Positions 5,682 through 12,548 of a stretch of 12,548 bases of DNA are shown here, piece after piece. A program made the translations under genes and the position numbers. The stretch is from JBHIDJ01 sp046760105 (GTDB lineage: Bacteria; Pseudomonadota; Gammaproteobacteria; Acidiferrobacterales; SPGG2): the NCBI GenBank assembly GCA_046760105.1, contig JBHIDJ010000091.1, forward strand, positions 1-12,548, given 5' to 3'. Numbering within the stretch: position 1 is the stretch's first letter; every line of letters begins with the position of its first letter. A model generated the notes under the pieces. The model did not search any database. It worked only from the letters and a program-made list of their open reading frames with translations, and had not been told where the DNA came from.

Positions 5682-7919
5682 ATGCCCCAGCTGATTTCTG
5701 CGCGGTGTTGGGTCTGTATCGCTCTCCTGGCCGCCGTCAGCCCTCAACAGACCGCTGCCGATCCGGTTGGAGATTGTCCCGTCACCGTACAGCCGACACC
5801 TCCATTCGCCGCCATCCCACAAGATGAAACCGATCCGTCACCGCTAACGCGTGCGCGTGCCGATCGGATGGAGACTCCCGATGATGACACGGTCGTATTA
5901 TATGGGAATGTCGAGTTGCAACGGGATGACCAGCGGCTGTCCGCCGATCAGATCATCTACAACAAGGAAACCACGAAGGTCGAGGCAACGGGCAATGTCA
6001 CCCTGGAGAACCTCGATGGTGATCAATACCGCACATCGGAACTGTACCTGCAACTGGACGAATCGAGGGGCCATAGCGGCCCTGCTACCTACAGGCTCGG
6101 GGGCAACGAGGCCCGCGGCAGTACGGAGAGCATAAGTTTCGAGGGCAGGGAAAAGGTCCACTTGAAGAAGCTGCGTTATACGACGTGCCCACAAAGCCAC
6201 GAGGACTGGTCTTTGAGTCTGGGCGATCTTAAGATCGATAAATCGCGCAACGTGGGTACCGCCAAGAACGCCGTCCTCAGATTTAAGCGTGCGCCCATCT
6301 TCTACTGGCCCTATCTGCGCTTCCCTGTATCCGATGAACGCCAGACGGGTTTCCTCGCGCCCGATATCGGTCGCTCTGACAATCTTGGGACGGAGTTTGC
6401 CTGGCCGTTCTACTGGAACATCGCCCCCAATTACGACGCGACGATTACTCCGCGCACCCTCAGCAAGCGCGGCCTGGAAACACGGGGTGAGTTCCGCTAT
6501 CTCGGACGCCATCTCGACGGTCAGCTCAATCTTGCCTTTCTCGGCGACGATGACGAGACCGGAGAGGACCGCTATGCAGGTCACTATAGCCACCATCAGG
6601 CCGTCGGCCAGAGGTGGACTGCCGATATAGAGTACGAGAAAGTTTCAGATAATCAGTATTTGAACGACTTCGGTAATAAGCTCAGGATCACCAGTCTCAC
6701 CCATCTGAGGCGCGAAGCCAATATGGCCTACGGCGGACGGCTATGGGATTTTCGCGCGCGGGCGCTGGCCTTCCAGACGGTGGACGACAGCATTGCGCTT
6801 GACGATCGCCCGTATGACCGGGTGCCGCAATTGTTGTTGTCGGCGAACCCGTTAATCCGGCCCGGCCGCGTCAATCCGCTATTCCAAAGCGAGCTGGTGA
6901 ACTTCGAGCGCACGAACAGCCTCACCGGCCGGCGGCTCAATCTACAGCCCGGATTTAGCGTACCGTTTCGCAATGCCTATGGGTTTATAACACCGACACT
7001 CAGCGTCAAGCATATCGGCTATGACCTCGATCTCTCGAGTAGCGACGACGACAAGCCGGATGTGACGGCTGGGATCTTCAGTCTTGACAGCGGGCTCTTT
7101 TTCGAACGCGACATGCGTGTGCGGGAAGGGCGTTACCTACACACGCTCGAACCACGGCTGTTTTACTTACGCGTTCCATTCGAGGATCAGGACGATCTGC
7201 CAGACTTCGACACCAGCCTGCCGGACCTTACCTTTGACAATCTCTTCCGGGATAACCGTTTCGTCGGTGGCGATCGCGTGGGTGACGCCGACCAGGCGAC
7301 ACTGGCGCTTACCACACGGGTGATCGGCGCCGATGACGGGATCGAGCGGTTCCGCTTTAGCATCGGTCAGATCTACTTCTTCGATGATCGGAAGGTAAAT
7401 CTCCCGGCTGGCATCGAGACCGACAACACCTCGGACCTCGTGGCAGAGCTGAGCGGGCGTTTCGCCAACAAGTGGTACGCACGCGGCACCATCCGTTGGA
7501 ACCGGGACCGCCGCGAGACCCAGGAGAGCAGTACCTTTATCCAATATCAGCCCGCCAAGGACAGGATCTTGAGCATGCGTCACCGATTGAGCAGGGATGA
7601 GGAGTTCGAGCAGGCAGATCTCGCGGTCCGTTGGCCGGTAAAGCGGCGCTGGGCCGTTCAGGCCGCCACCAAGTACTCGCTTCGAAATGACCGCAACCTC
7701 GAGTCATACGCCGGGTTCGAATATCGCTCATGCTGCTGGGCGTTTCGGTTTTTTGCCAGGCGGCGCATCAATGACGAGGAAGAACAGGTGAACAGTGTGC
7801 ACCTGCAGCTCGAGCTGAGCGGGCTGGGGGAGCTGGGTGATGTGCCCGACAACCCCCTGGCTGAAAGCGTTTTGTTTCCCGGGGAGGGCTTTTCCACCCG
7901 GGGCCCGGGGTATCGCTGA
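5682..7919 (+). CDS. lptD: LPS-assembly outer membrane protein LptD
   Basis: Outer-membrane beta-barrel of the LptD/LptE translocon that inserts lipopolysaccharide into the outer leaflet. It has 745 residues, close to the usual 750-850. Order: a Sec signal peptide (residues 1-26, ending QTAA-D); a periplasmic LptA-like jellyroll (about 50-180, with VVLYGNVELQRDDQRLSADQ and VEATGNVTLENLDGD); then a barrel domain from about 195 on (KRAPIFYWPYLRFPVSDERQ is a family signature). The four cysteines that form the two essential long-range disulfides in E. coli have clear counterparts: C32, C169 and the pair C684-C685 (YRSCCWAF). So the folding pathway with DsbA and LptE should be conserved. The start codon at 5682 has no strong ribosome binding site but gives a proper signal peptide. 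It is first in the lptD-surA-pdxA-ksgA operon. Confidence 0.95.
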   Translation: MPQLISARCWVCIALLAAVSPQQTAADPVGDCPVTVQPTPPFAAIPQDETDPSPLTRARADRMETPDDDTVVLYGNVELQRDDQRLSADQIIYNKETTKVEATGNVTLENLDGDQYRTSELYLQLDESRGHSGPATYRLGGNEARGSTESISFEGREKVHLKKLRYTTCPQSHEDWSLSLGDLKIDKSRNVGTAKNAVLRFKRAPIFYWPYLRFPVSDERQTGFLAPDIGRSDNLGTEFAWPFYWNIAPNYDATITPRTLSKRGLETRGEFRYLGRHLDGQLNLAFLGDDDETGEDRYAGHYSHHQAVGQRWTADIEYEKVSDNQYLNDFGNKLRITSLTHLRREANMAYGGRLWDFRARALAFQTVDDSIALDDRPYDRVPQLLLSANPLIRPGRVNPLFQSELVNFERTNSLTGRRLNLQPGFSVPFRNAYGFITPTLSVKHIGYDLDLSSSDDDKPDVTAGIFSLDSGLFFERDMRVREGRYLHTLEPRLFYLRVPFEDQDDLPDFDTSLPDLTFDNLFRDNRFVGGDRVGDADQATLALTTRVIGADDGIERFRFSIGQIYFFDDRKVNLPAGIETDNTSDLVAELSGRFANKWYARGTIRWNRDRRETQESSTFIQYQPAKDRILSMRHRLSRDEEFEQADLAVRWPVKRRWAVQAATKYSLRNDRNLESYAGFEYRSCCWAFRFFARRRINDEEEQVNSVHLQLELSGLGELGDVPDNPLAESVLFPGEGFSTRGPGYR

Positions 7920-7995
7920 GTCGTGCTATGCTGTTTGTCACCTGAGGTCGGTATCACAAGCGTGTCTCATGCAGTTCAAGCTTCTTGACGAATCA

Positions 7996-9342
7996 ATGGC
8001 TCGCGCGCGCGCCCCGTGCGTTGCGTCCAGCATCGCGGTGTTGCTCCTCGGCAGCATCTTCAGCGCATGGACGCCGGTCGCGGCGCAGGACAGTCCGTTC
8101 CGCACCGAATCGGTGATTGCGATCGACCGGATCGTGGTCGTAGTCAACGACGATGTGATCACCGATACCGAATTGAACGCGCGCATAGCCGAGGTCAAGC
8201 GCGAGCTTCGTGCCAAAAGAATCGAGCCGCCCTCTGAATCGGTGCTAAGGAAGCAAGTGCTGGAGCGCATGGTGTTAGATCGCGTGCAGCTGCAACTCGC
8301 CGACCGTACCGGTGTACGCGTAAGTAATGACGCAGTCGATAAGGCCATAAGGGGTATTGCCGAGCGCAATCGGACGGACGTGGACAACTTGTACCGTGCC
8401 GTTCGTCGGGAGGGGATCGATCTCGAAACCTACCGGGAACAGGTCCGGCAAGAGGTCGCCATTCAACGGCTGATCGATCGTGAGATCGCGAATCGCATCA
8501 CGGTATCGGATGCCGAAGTCGATAACTTCTTGGCGAATCGGCAGCGTCGTTCACGCACGGACGATACCTACAATCTATCGCATATCCTGATCGGTGTGCC
8601 CGAATCGGCGACGCCCGATGAGCTTCGCGTTGCGCGATTCAGGGCCAACCAGATCTACCAGTCCCTAAAGCAGGGCGGTAATTTCGAACAAGCGGCGATT
8701 GCCAATTCGCAGGGGCAGTACGCGCTGCAAGGTGGCACACTCGGGTGGAAGGAGTCTGGGCAGCTACCGGGCATGTTCTTGGATGTCCTGGAAAAGATGG
8801 AGCCGGGTGACATAAGCGAAGCGGTGCGCAGCCCTGCCGGATTTCACATCTTGAAATTGAATGACCGCCGCCAGGGCACCGACATCCAGCTCGTCACGCA
8901 AACACACGTGCGCCACATACTGGTTCGACCCAGCGAGGTGCAGTCGATCGCGGAGGTTCGGGCCAAATTGATGCAACTGCGAGAGCGTGTGCTCGGCGGG
9001 GATGACTTTGGCGAGCTGGCGCTGGCGCACTCCGAAGATACGAGCTCGGCCGCTAAGGGCGGTGATCTTGGCTGGGTAAGCCCCGGGCAAACGGTGCCGC
9101 AGTTCGAGAAACAAATGAGCCGGCTCGAGCTCGATGAGGTCAGCGAGCCTGTTCAGACCCCGTTCGGCCTGCATCTGATACAGGTATTAGCCAAGCGCCA
9201 GCAGGATATCAGCGCAGAGCGTGACCGTACGGTCGCGCGTAAGCAGATCCGCCGCCGCAAGGCCGATGAGCGCTACGATCAGTGGCTGCGACGACTGCGT
9301 GATGAGGCGTACGTAAAGTATCAGCTCGAGGACGAGTTCTAA
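7996..9342 (+). CDS. surA: Periplasmic chaperone and peptidyl-prolyl isomerase SurA
   Basis: Escorts unfolded outer-membrane proteins, LptD among them, across the periplasm to the BAM complex. With the ATG at 7996 the protein has 448 residues (E. coli 428). It has a clean signal peptide (MARARAPC, hydrophobic core AVLLLGSIF, cleavage near PVAAQ about residue 30). An N-terminal chaperone domain starts IDRIVVVVNDDVITDTEL. Parvulin domain 1 begins near YNLSHILI (192) and parvulin domain 2 near THVRHILV (303), each with the GG-LGW core motif. A C-terminal helix (RRRKADERYDQWLRRLRDEAYV) completes the chaperone core. An upstream ATG at 7969 is possible but adds an acidic n-region (FKLLDES). The frame is open further up to 7837, inside lptD. 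No start has a good ribosome binding site. Confidence 0.93.
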   Translation: MARARAPCVASSIAVLLLGSIFSAWTPVAAQDSPFRTESVIAIDRIVVVVNDDVITDTELNARIAEVKRELRAKRIEPPSESVLRKQVLERMVLDRVQLQLADRTGVRVSNDAVDKAIRGIAERNRTDVDNLYRAVRREGIDLETYREQVRQEVAIQRLIDREIANRITVSDAEVDNFLANRQRRSRTDDTYNLSHILIGVPESATPDELRVARFRANQIYQSLKQGGNFEQAAIANSQGQYALQGGTLGWKESGQLPGMFLDVLEKMEPGDISEAVRSPAGFHILKLNDRRQGTDIQLVTQTHVRHILVRPSEVQSIAEVRAKLMQLRERVLGGDDFGELALAHSEDTSSAAKGGDLGWVSPGQTVPQFEKQMSRLELDEVSEPVQTPFGLHLIQVLAKRQQDISAERDRTVARKQIRRRKADERYDQWLRRLRDEAYVKYQLEDEF

Positions 9343-9383
9343 CCGCTGCCTTTGTCGCGCAGCGTGGCACGCGCCACAGCACC

Positions 9384-10355
9384 GTGGATAGATCGCCTGT
9401 CCTTGCCTTGACCCCCGGGGAACCAGCGGGTATCGGTCCGGATGTTTGCCTCATGCTGACGCAACAGCCGCCCGCTTGCCGGCTGGTGTTCGTCACCGAT
9501 CCACAGATGTTGCGGGCGCGCGCCTCTTTGTTGGGCCTGCCGTTTGATCTCCGGCCATGGGAGGGTCCTGATGCCGCTGCGACGCCGGTTGCGATACTTC
9601 CTGTGCCGACAGCGCAGCCGGTACAGCCCGGCAAGCTCAATCCTGCCAACGCCCATTACGTAATCGAGACGCTGGAGCGCGCGGTCGGCGGTTGCCTAAA
9701 CGGCGAGTTCGACGCGCTGGTGACAGGGCCTGTGCACAAGGGCGTTATAAACGATGCCGGCATCGCGTTCAGCGGTCATACCGAGTTTCTTGCTGAGCAC
9801 GCAGGCGTAGAGCAAGCGGTCATGATGTTAGCCGATGAGCGCCTGCGTGTGGCGCTGGCAACGACCCACGTGCCGTTGGCGGACGTCAGCCAGCACATCA
9901 CCAAAGAGCGCCTTATTCGTGTGGTCCGCGTTCTCCATCGTGACCTGCAGTATAAGTTCGGTATCGAGAACCCAAAGATCCTCGTCTGTGGGCTGAATCC
10001 ACACGCTGGTGAATCCGGACATCTGGGGCGCGAAGAGATCGACACCATCGCACCGGTCATCGAGAAGCTGCGTACTCAAGGGTTGCGGCTAAAGGGACCG
10101 GTAGCAGCCGATACCGCGTTTACCCGCGGCCAGTTGGCGGCTACCGATGCGGTACTGGTCATGTACCACGACCAGGGACTCCCCGTACTGAAGCACCGCG
10201 GCTTCGGTCGCACCGTCAATGTCACCTTGGGATTACCCTTCATTCGCACCTCCGTCGATCATGGCACGGCACTCGAACTCGCAGGCACAGGGCGTGCCGA
10301 TCCAGGAAGCCTGGGCGCAGCGCTGGATATGGCCCTCGCGCTCGCCAGTAAATAA
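9384..10355 (+). CDS. pdxA: 4-hydroxythreonine-4-phosphate dehydrogenase PdxA
   Basis: NAD-dependent oxidation and decarboxylation of 4-phosphohydroxy-L-threonine in the DXP-dependent pyridoxal 5'-phosphate pathway; cytoplasmic dimer. It has 323 residues, the usual size, and starts with GTG at 9384. The N-terminal signature LTPGEPAGIGPDV (about 9-21) is intact. The three metal-ligand histidines all appear: H162 in TTHVPL, H207 in LNPHAGESG and H262 in MYHDQGLPVLK. Substrate-binding GHTEFLAEHAG lies around 132-142. It sits 41 bases after surA and 2 bases before ksgA, the order also found in E. coli and Pseudomonas. No strong ribosome binding site is seen, so it probably depends on coupling with surA. 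Confidence 0.95.
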   Translation: MDRSPVLALTPGEPAGIGPDVCLMLTQQPPACRLVFVTDPQMLRARASLLGLPFDLRPWEGPDAAATPVAILPVPTAQPVQPGKLNPANAHYVIETLERAVGGCLNGEFDALVTGPVHKGVINDAGIAFSGHTEFLAEHAGVEQAVMMLADERLRVALATTHVPLADVSQHITKERLIRVVRVLHRDLQYKFGIENPKILVCGLNPHAGESGHLGREEIDTIAPVIEKLRTQGLRLKGPVAADTAFTRGQLAATDAVLVMYHDQGLPVLKHRGFGRTVNVTLGLPFIRTSVDHGTALELAGTGRADPGSLGAALDMALALASK

Positions 10356-10357
10356 TC

Positions 10358-11137
10358 GTGCATCACGCTCGCAAGCGCTTCGGTCAGCATTTTCTGCGCG
10401 ATCAAAGCATTGTGCGACGTATCGTGGCCGTCTTTGATCCGCAGCCGGGTGACTGCGTGGTCGAGATCGGACCAGGGGATGGCGTGCTCACCCGTCAACT
10501 CGCCTCCAAGGTAGCCAGTCTACATGCGGTAGAGATCGATCGCGATTTGGCGGCTAAGCTCGATACCGAATTCGCGCACAATAAAAAAGTTTTCATTCAC
10601 AACGCCGATGTGCTCACGTTCGATTTTTGCCAGCTTACGAACGGGGATCGCAAGCTCCGCCTGATCGGTAATCTCCCTTACAATGTATCCACGCCGTTGC
10701 TATTCCACCTTCTCGCGCAAACACAGTGCATCGCGGACATGTGTTTTATGCTCCAGTACGAAGTCGTACAACGCCTGAGCGCCGCGCCCCATAGCAGGGC
10801 GTATGGCCGACTCGGTGTTATGGTTGCGCGGCACTGTAAGGTCGAAAGACTGTTCGAGGTGAAATCCGGCGCGTTTCGTCCGCCGCCCAAAGTCGACTCG
10901 GCGGTCGTGCGATTGCAGCCCTATTCGACACCGCCAATTCAAATCGCTGACGAAGCCACATTCGCGAACATCGTCCAGGCCGCCTTCAACCAGCGACGCA
11001 AGACGTTGCGCAACTCTCTCAAGGGTTTTCTGAGCGGCCAGGAAATTAGTGATCTTGGCATCGATCCCACCCGCCGCCCTGAAACCTTGACCCTAGAGGA
11101 ATTCGCCGCTCTCGGCAATGCAGTTGCGCGACGATGA
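10358..11137 (+). CDS. ksgA: 16S rRNA (adenine1518-N6/adenine1519-N6)-dimethyltransferase KsgA
   Basis: Dimethylates two adjacent adenines near the 3' end of 16S rRNA during late 30S assembly, using S-adenosylmethionine; loss gives kasugamycin resistance. It has 259 residues with GTG start at 10358, 2 bases after the pdxA stop. Visible are the N-terminal KRFGQHFL (about 6-13), the SAM-binding VEIGPGDG (35-42), the catalytic NLPY (105-108) and the C-terminal FNQRRKTLRNSL signature. The stop codon overlaps the start of the next gene by 4 bases (ATGA), so the downstream acetyltransferase is translationally coupled to it. Confidence 0.96.
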   Translation: MHHARKRFGQHFLRDQSIVRRIVAVFDPQPGDCVVEIGPGDGVLTRQLASKVASLHAVEIDRDLAAKLDTEFAHNKKVFIHNADVLTFDFCQLTNGDRKLRLIGNLPYNVSTPLLFHLLAQTQCIADMCFMLQYEVVQRLSAAPHSRAYGRLGVMVARHCKVERLFEVKSGAFRPPPKVDSAVVRLQPYSTPPIQIADEATFANIVQAAFNQRRKTLRNSLKGFLSGQEISDLGIDPTRRPETLTLEEFAALGNAVARR

Positions 11138-11709
11138 GCCGAGCAAAAATCAAGTATGCCTTCCACCCGCTCACTAACGACCGGTGGCGCGACTTTGAGC
11201 AGCTCTTCGGCGAACGTGGCGCCTGTGGAGGCTGTTGGTGCATGCTGTGGCGCCTGAAGCGTGCCGATTTCGAGAGACAAAAAGGTGGGGGCAATCGCAA
11301 GGCAATGCGAAAGCTTGTCCGTGCAGGCGAAATACCCGGGATCCTCGCCTTTGACGGCACTAAACCTATCGGTTGGTGTGCGATAGCGCCGCGTGAGACG
11401 TATCTAGCACTCGCCGGCTCGCGTGTGTTAAAGCCCATCGACGACAAGCCAGTGTGGTCAGTCGCCTGCCTCTTCATCGACAAGTCTTATCGCAAGCAAG
11501 GGGTTTCCGTTGAATTACTTCGGGCCGCCTGCAAATATGTAAAAACGCAGGGCGGTAAGATCGTTGAGGGTTATCCAGTCGAACCGAAGAAGGGCGAGAT
11601 ACCCGCACTGTTCGCGTGGACGGGGATTGCAAATGCATTTGAGAAGGCAAGGTTTGTCGAATGTGCACGGCGATCTAAAACACGACCGATAATGAGAAGA
11701 AAGCTCTGA
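11134..11709 (+). CDS. GNAT-family N-acetyltransferase with cysteine-rich N-terminus
   Basis: Predicted acetyl-CoA-dependent N-acyltransferase of 191 residues, substrate unknown. The N-terminal part holds a conserved-looking cysteine patch C31-x2-C34-x-C36 (ACGGCWCMLWR), seen in a group of uncharacterised bacterial GNAT proteins. Strand-4 region GWCAIAPRETY is followed by SVACLFIDKSYRKQGVSVELL, the acetyl-CoA loop; its R-x-x-G-x-G/A motif reads R120-K-Q-G-V-S125, with Ser in the last place. A C-terminal FAWTGIANAFEKARFVE fits the last GNAT helix and strand. The start overlaps the ksgA stop by 4 bases, so it is probably a late addition to the operon. The cysteines might bind metal or be structural; I cannot tell. 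Confidence 0.8.
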   Translation: MSRAKIKYAFHPLTNDRWRDFEQLFGERGACGGCWCMLWRLKRADFERQKGGGNRKAMRKLVRAGEIPGILAFDGTKPIGWCAIAPRETYLALAGSRVLKPIDDKPVWSVACLFIDKSYRKQGVSVELLRAACKYVKTQGGKIVEGYPVEPKKGEIPALFAWTGIANAFEKARFVECARRSKTRPIMRRKL

Positions 11710-11779
11710 CATCGGTAAACAATCGGCCAGCACGGCATAATCGGAACGAGACTGAACTTTTGCGCTTAGCTCTGAACAG

Positions 11780-12253
11780 ATGAATGTTGAGATCCGCCAG
11801 GCGAAAGCTTCCGATGCACAACGGCTTACTGCGATCGCTTTCGCTGCAAAGCGCCACTGGGGGTATTCTGACGAGTTAATAAACCTGTGGAAAGGGGAAC
11901 TCACGGTAACTTCGATTTACGTAGCTTCCCATCGCGTCTTTTCAGCATCAATCAACGATAAGGTTGTAGGATTTTGCGCACTGAGTCAGGAAGACTCATG
12001 TTACTGGCTTGACCACATGTGGGTATTGCCGGACTACATTGGCGGCGGCATTGGCCGACGTCTGCTTGTCCACGCTCTGCGTCAATTAAATGCCTTGAGG
12101 GAAGGTCGATTGAGCGTGATCTCGGACCCCAACGCCGAAGGCTTCTACTTGAAGATGGGCTTTCGAAGGGTTGGAGAATGCGGCTCAAAACCGAAAGGTA
12201 GAACGCTGCCGGTACTGGAGCTCAAACTAGCGGCGGGTCGCGCATTCACTTGA
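11780..12253 (+). CDS. Second GNAT-family N-acetyltransferase
   Basis: A 157-residue protein with the complete GNAT layout. The N-terminal strand and helix MNVEIRQAKASDAQRLTAIA are followed by VVGFCALSQED (strand 4), the HMWVLPDYIGGGIGRRLL acetyl-CoA-binding motif (about 78-96), and SDPNAEGFYLKMGFRRVGE (the terminal Asn-Ala-x-x-FY-x-x-x-GF signature). In the pyrophosphate loop the usual Arg/Gln is Ile87 (I-G-G-G-I-G). Substrate unknown; no toxin partner of TA-type GNATs lies beside it. It starts 70 bases after the previous gene without a clear ribosome binding site. Sequence similarity to the preceding GNAT is not obvious, so it is not a recent tandem duplicate. Confidence 0.8.
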   Translation: MNVEIRQAKASDAQRLTAIAFAAKRHWGYSDELINLWKGELTVTSIYVASHRVFSASINDKVVGFCALSQEDSCYWLDHMWVLPDYIGGGIGRRLLVHALRQLNALREGRLSVISDPNAEGFYLKMGFRRVGECGSKPKGRTLPVLELKLAAGRAFT

Positions 12254-12308
12254 AGACCGCGTCGCCGGTCAACTGAAACGTTGGTGCGCTAAAGGGGTAA
12301 GACTAATT

Positions 12309-12545
12309 ATGTCAGAGTGGGTTCTGCGATCGCAGTATGATTCTTCTGGGAGCGCAGTCCGATTCGATGTTCGCGGAGATAGTCCGCCGTTGGTGCTGGT
12401 GCACGGTACCCCATGGTCATCATTCAACACCCGCCACATTATCCCCAAGCTGGCGGAGATCCGTGCTGCCGAATGGGATCATGTTTCCACCTTCGGTGAG
12501 CTCATCGAATTAGTGCATAATAAGGCGAGCAACAAAACAAGCTAA
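12309..12545 (+). pseudogene. Alpha/beta-hydrolase N-terminal remnant (78 codons)
   Basis: The first ~50 residues match the start of alpha/beta-hydrolase proteins of the haloalkane-dehalogenase-like type: strand pair, then LVLVHGTPWSSF with the His-Gly oxyanion motif at H32-G33, then HIIPKLAE. A true hydrolase would continue for about 220 more residues with the nucleophile elbow (G-x-S/D-x-G) and catalytic His. Here residue 51 on (IRAAEWDHVSTFGELIELV) is unrelated and the frame ends at residue 78, with no nucleophile. The new tail faintly resembles the last helix of acyl-carrier-type domains (V-S-T-x-G-E-L-I-E-L-V). The simplest explanation is an internal deletion or recombination joint near 12455. 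It could still be expressed: AAGGGG lies about 12 bases before the ATG. It is non-functional as a hydrolase. Confidence 0.6.
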
Positions 12546-12548
12546 GCA

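Noticed and set aside
5898..6596. 232-codon minus-strand ORF inside lptD
   Set aside because: Antisense to the conserved jellyroll and early barrel of LptD; its protein shows no domain.
11710..12308. Integron gene-cassette (attC-like) sites around the second GNAT gene
   Set aside because: Small GNAT genes and bits such as GCGCTTAGC and CAAC/GTTG suggested cassettes, but neither gap shows both RYYYAAC and GTTRRRY core sites with the right spacing.

Overview
The window reads as chromosomal DNA of a gammaproteobacterium of moderately high GC. The main evidence is the block amgK-murU (minus strand) divergent from lptD-surA-pdxA-ksgA (plus strand), an arrangement familiar from Pseudomonas and other Gammaproteobacteria. 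The neighbouring class II ribonucleotide reductase, split into two genes (NrdJa and NrdJb), is also as in Pseudomonas aeruginosa. I cannot support a genus.

Left part (1-3082): a 5'-truncated nrdJa carries a 377-residue intein (69-1199) with both LAGLIDADG endonuclease motifs. The intein sits directly before the catalytic thiyl-radical cysteine. The separate nrdJb follows 35 bases later with a strong ribosome binding site. The active B12-dependent reductase therefore needs protein splicing of NrdJa and then assembly with NrdJb.

Middle (3083-3906): a gene-poor stretch that is not empty. It holds an A+T-rich block with a perfect 17-bp palindrome, a good sigma-70-type promoter, a possible 43-codon ORF with three stops in a row, and a textbook intrinsic terminator. 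These together look like an independent ~260-nt transcription unit (sRNA or microprotein mRNA). Next is a 25-codon ORF for an extremely lysine-rich peptide with a perfect Shine-Dalgarno, then two hairpins and a weak 37-codon ORF.

3907-11137: murU and amgK (peptidoglycan recycling of MurNAc, 4-bp overlap) run leftward. lptD (LPS translocon), surA (periplasmic chaperone/PPIase), pdxA (pyridoxal phosphate synthesis) and ksgA (16S rRNA dimethyltransferase) run rightward as one operon. lptD keeps all four disulfide cysteines, and pdxA and ksgA keep their active-site motifs.

11134-12548: where apaG-apaH often follow ksgA, this genome has two GNAT acetyltransferase genes, the first overlapping ksgA by 4 bp, and a 78-codon ORF that begins like an alpha/beta hydrolase and stops far too early. 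This looks like an accessory segment appended to a conserved operon. No tRNA, rRNA, CRISPR array, transposase or convincing attC site was seen.
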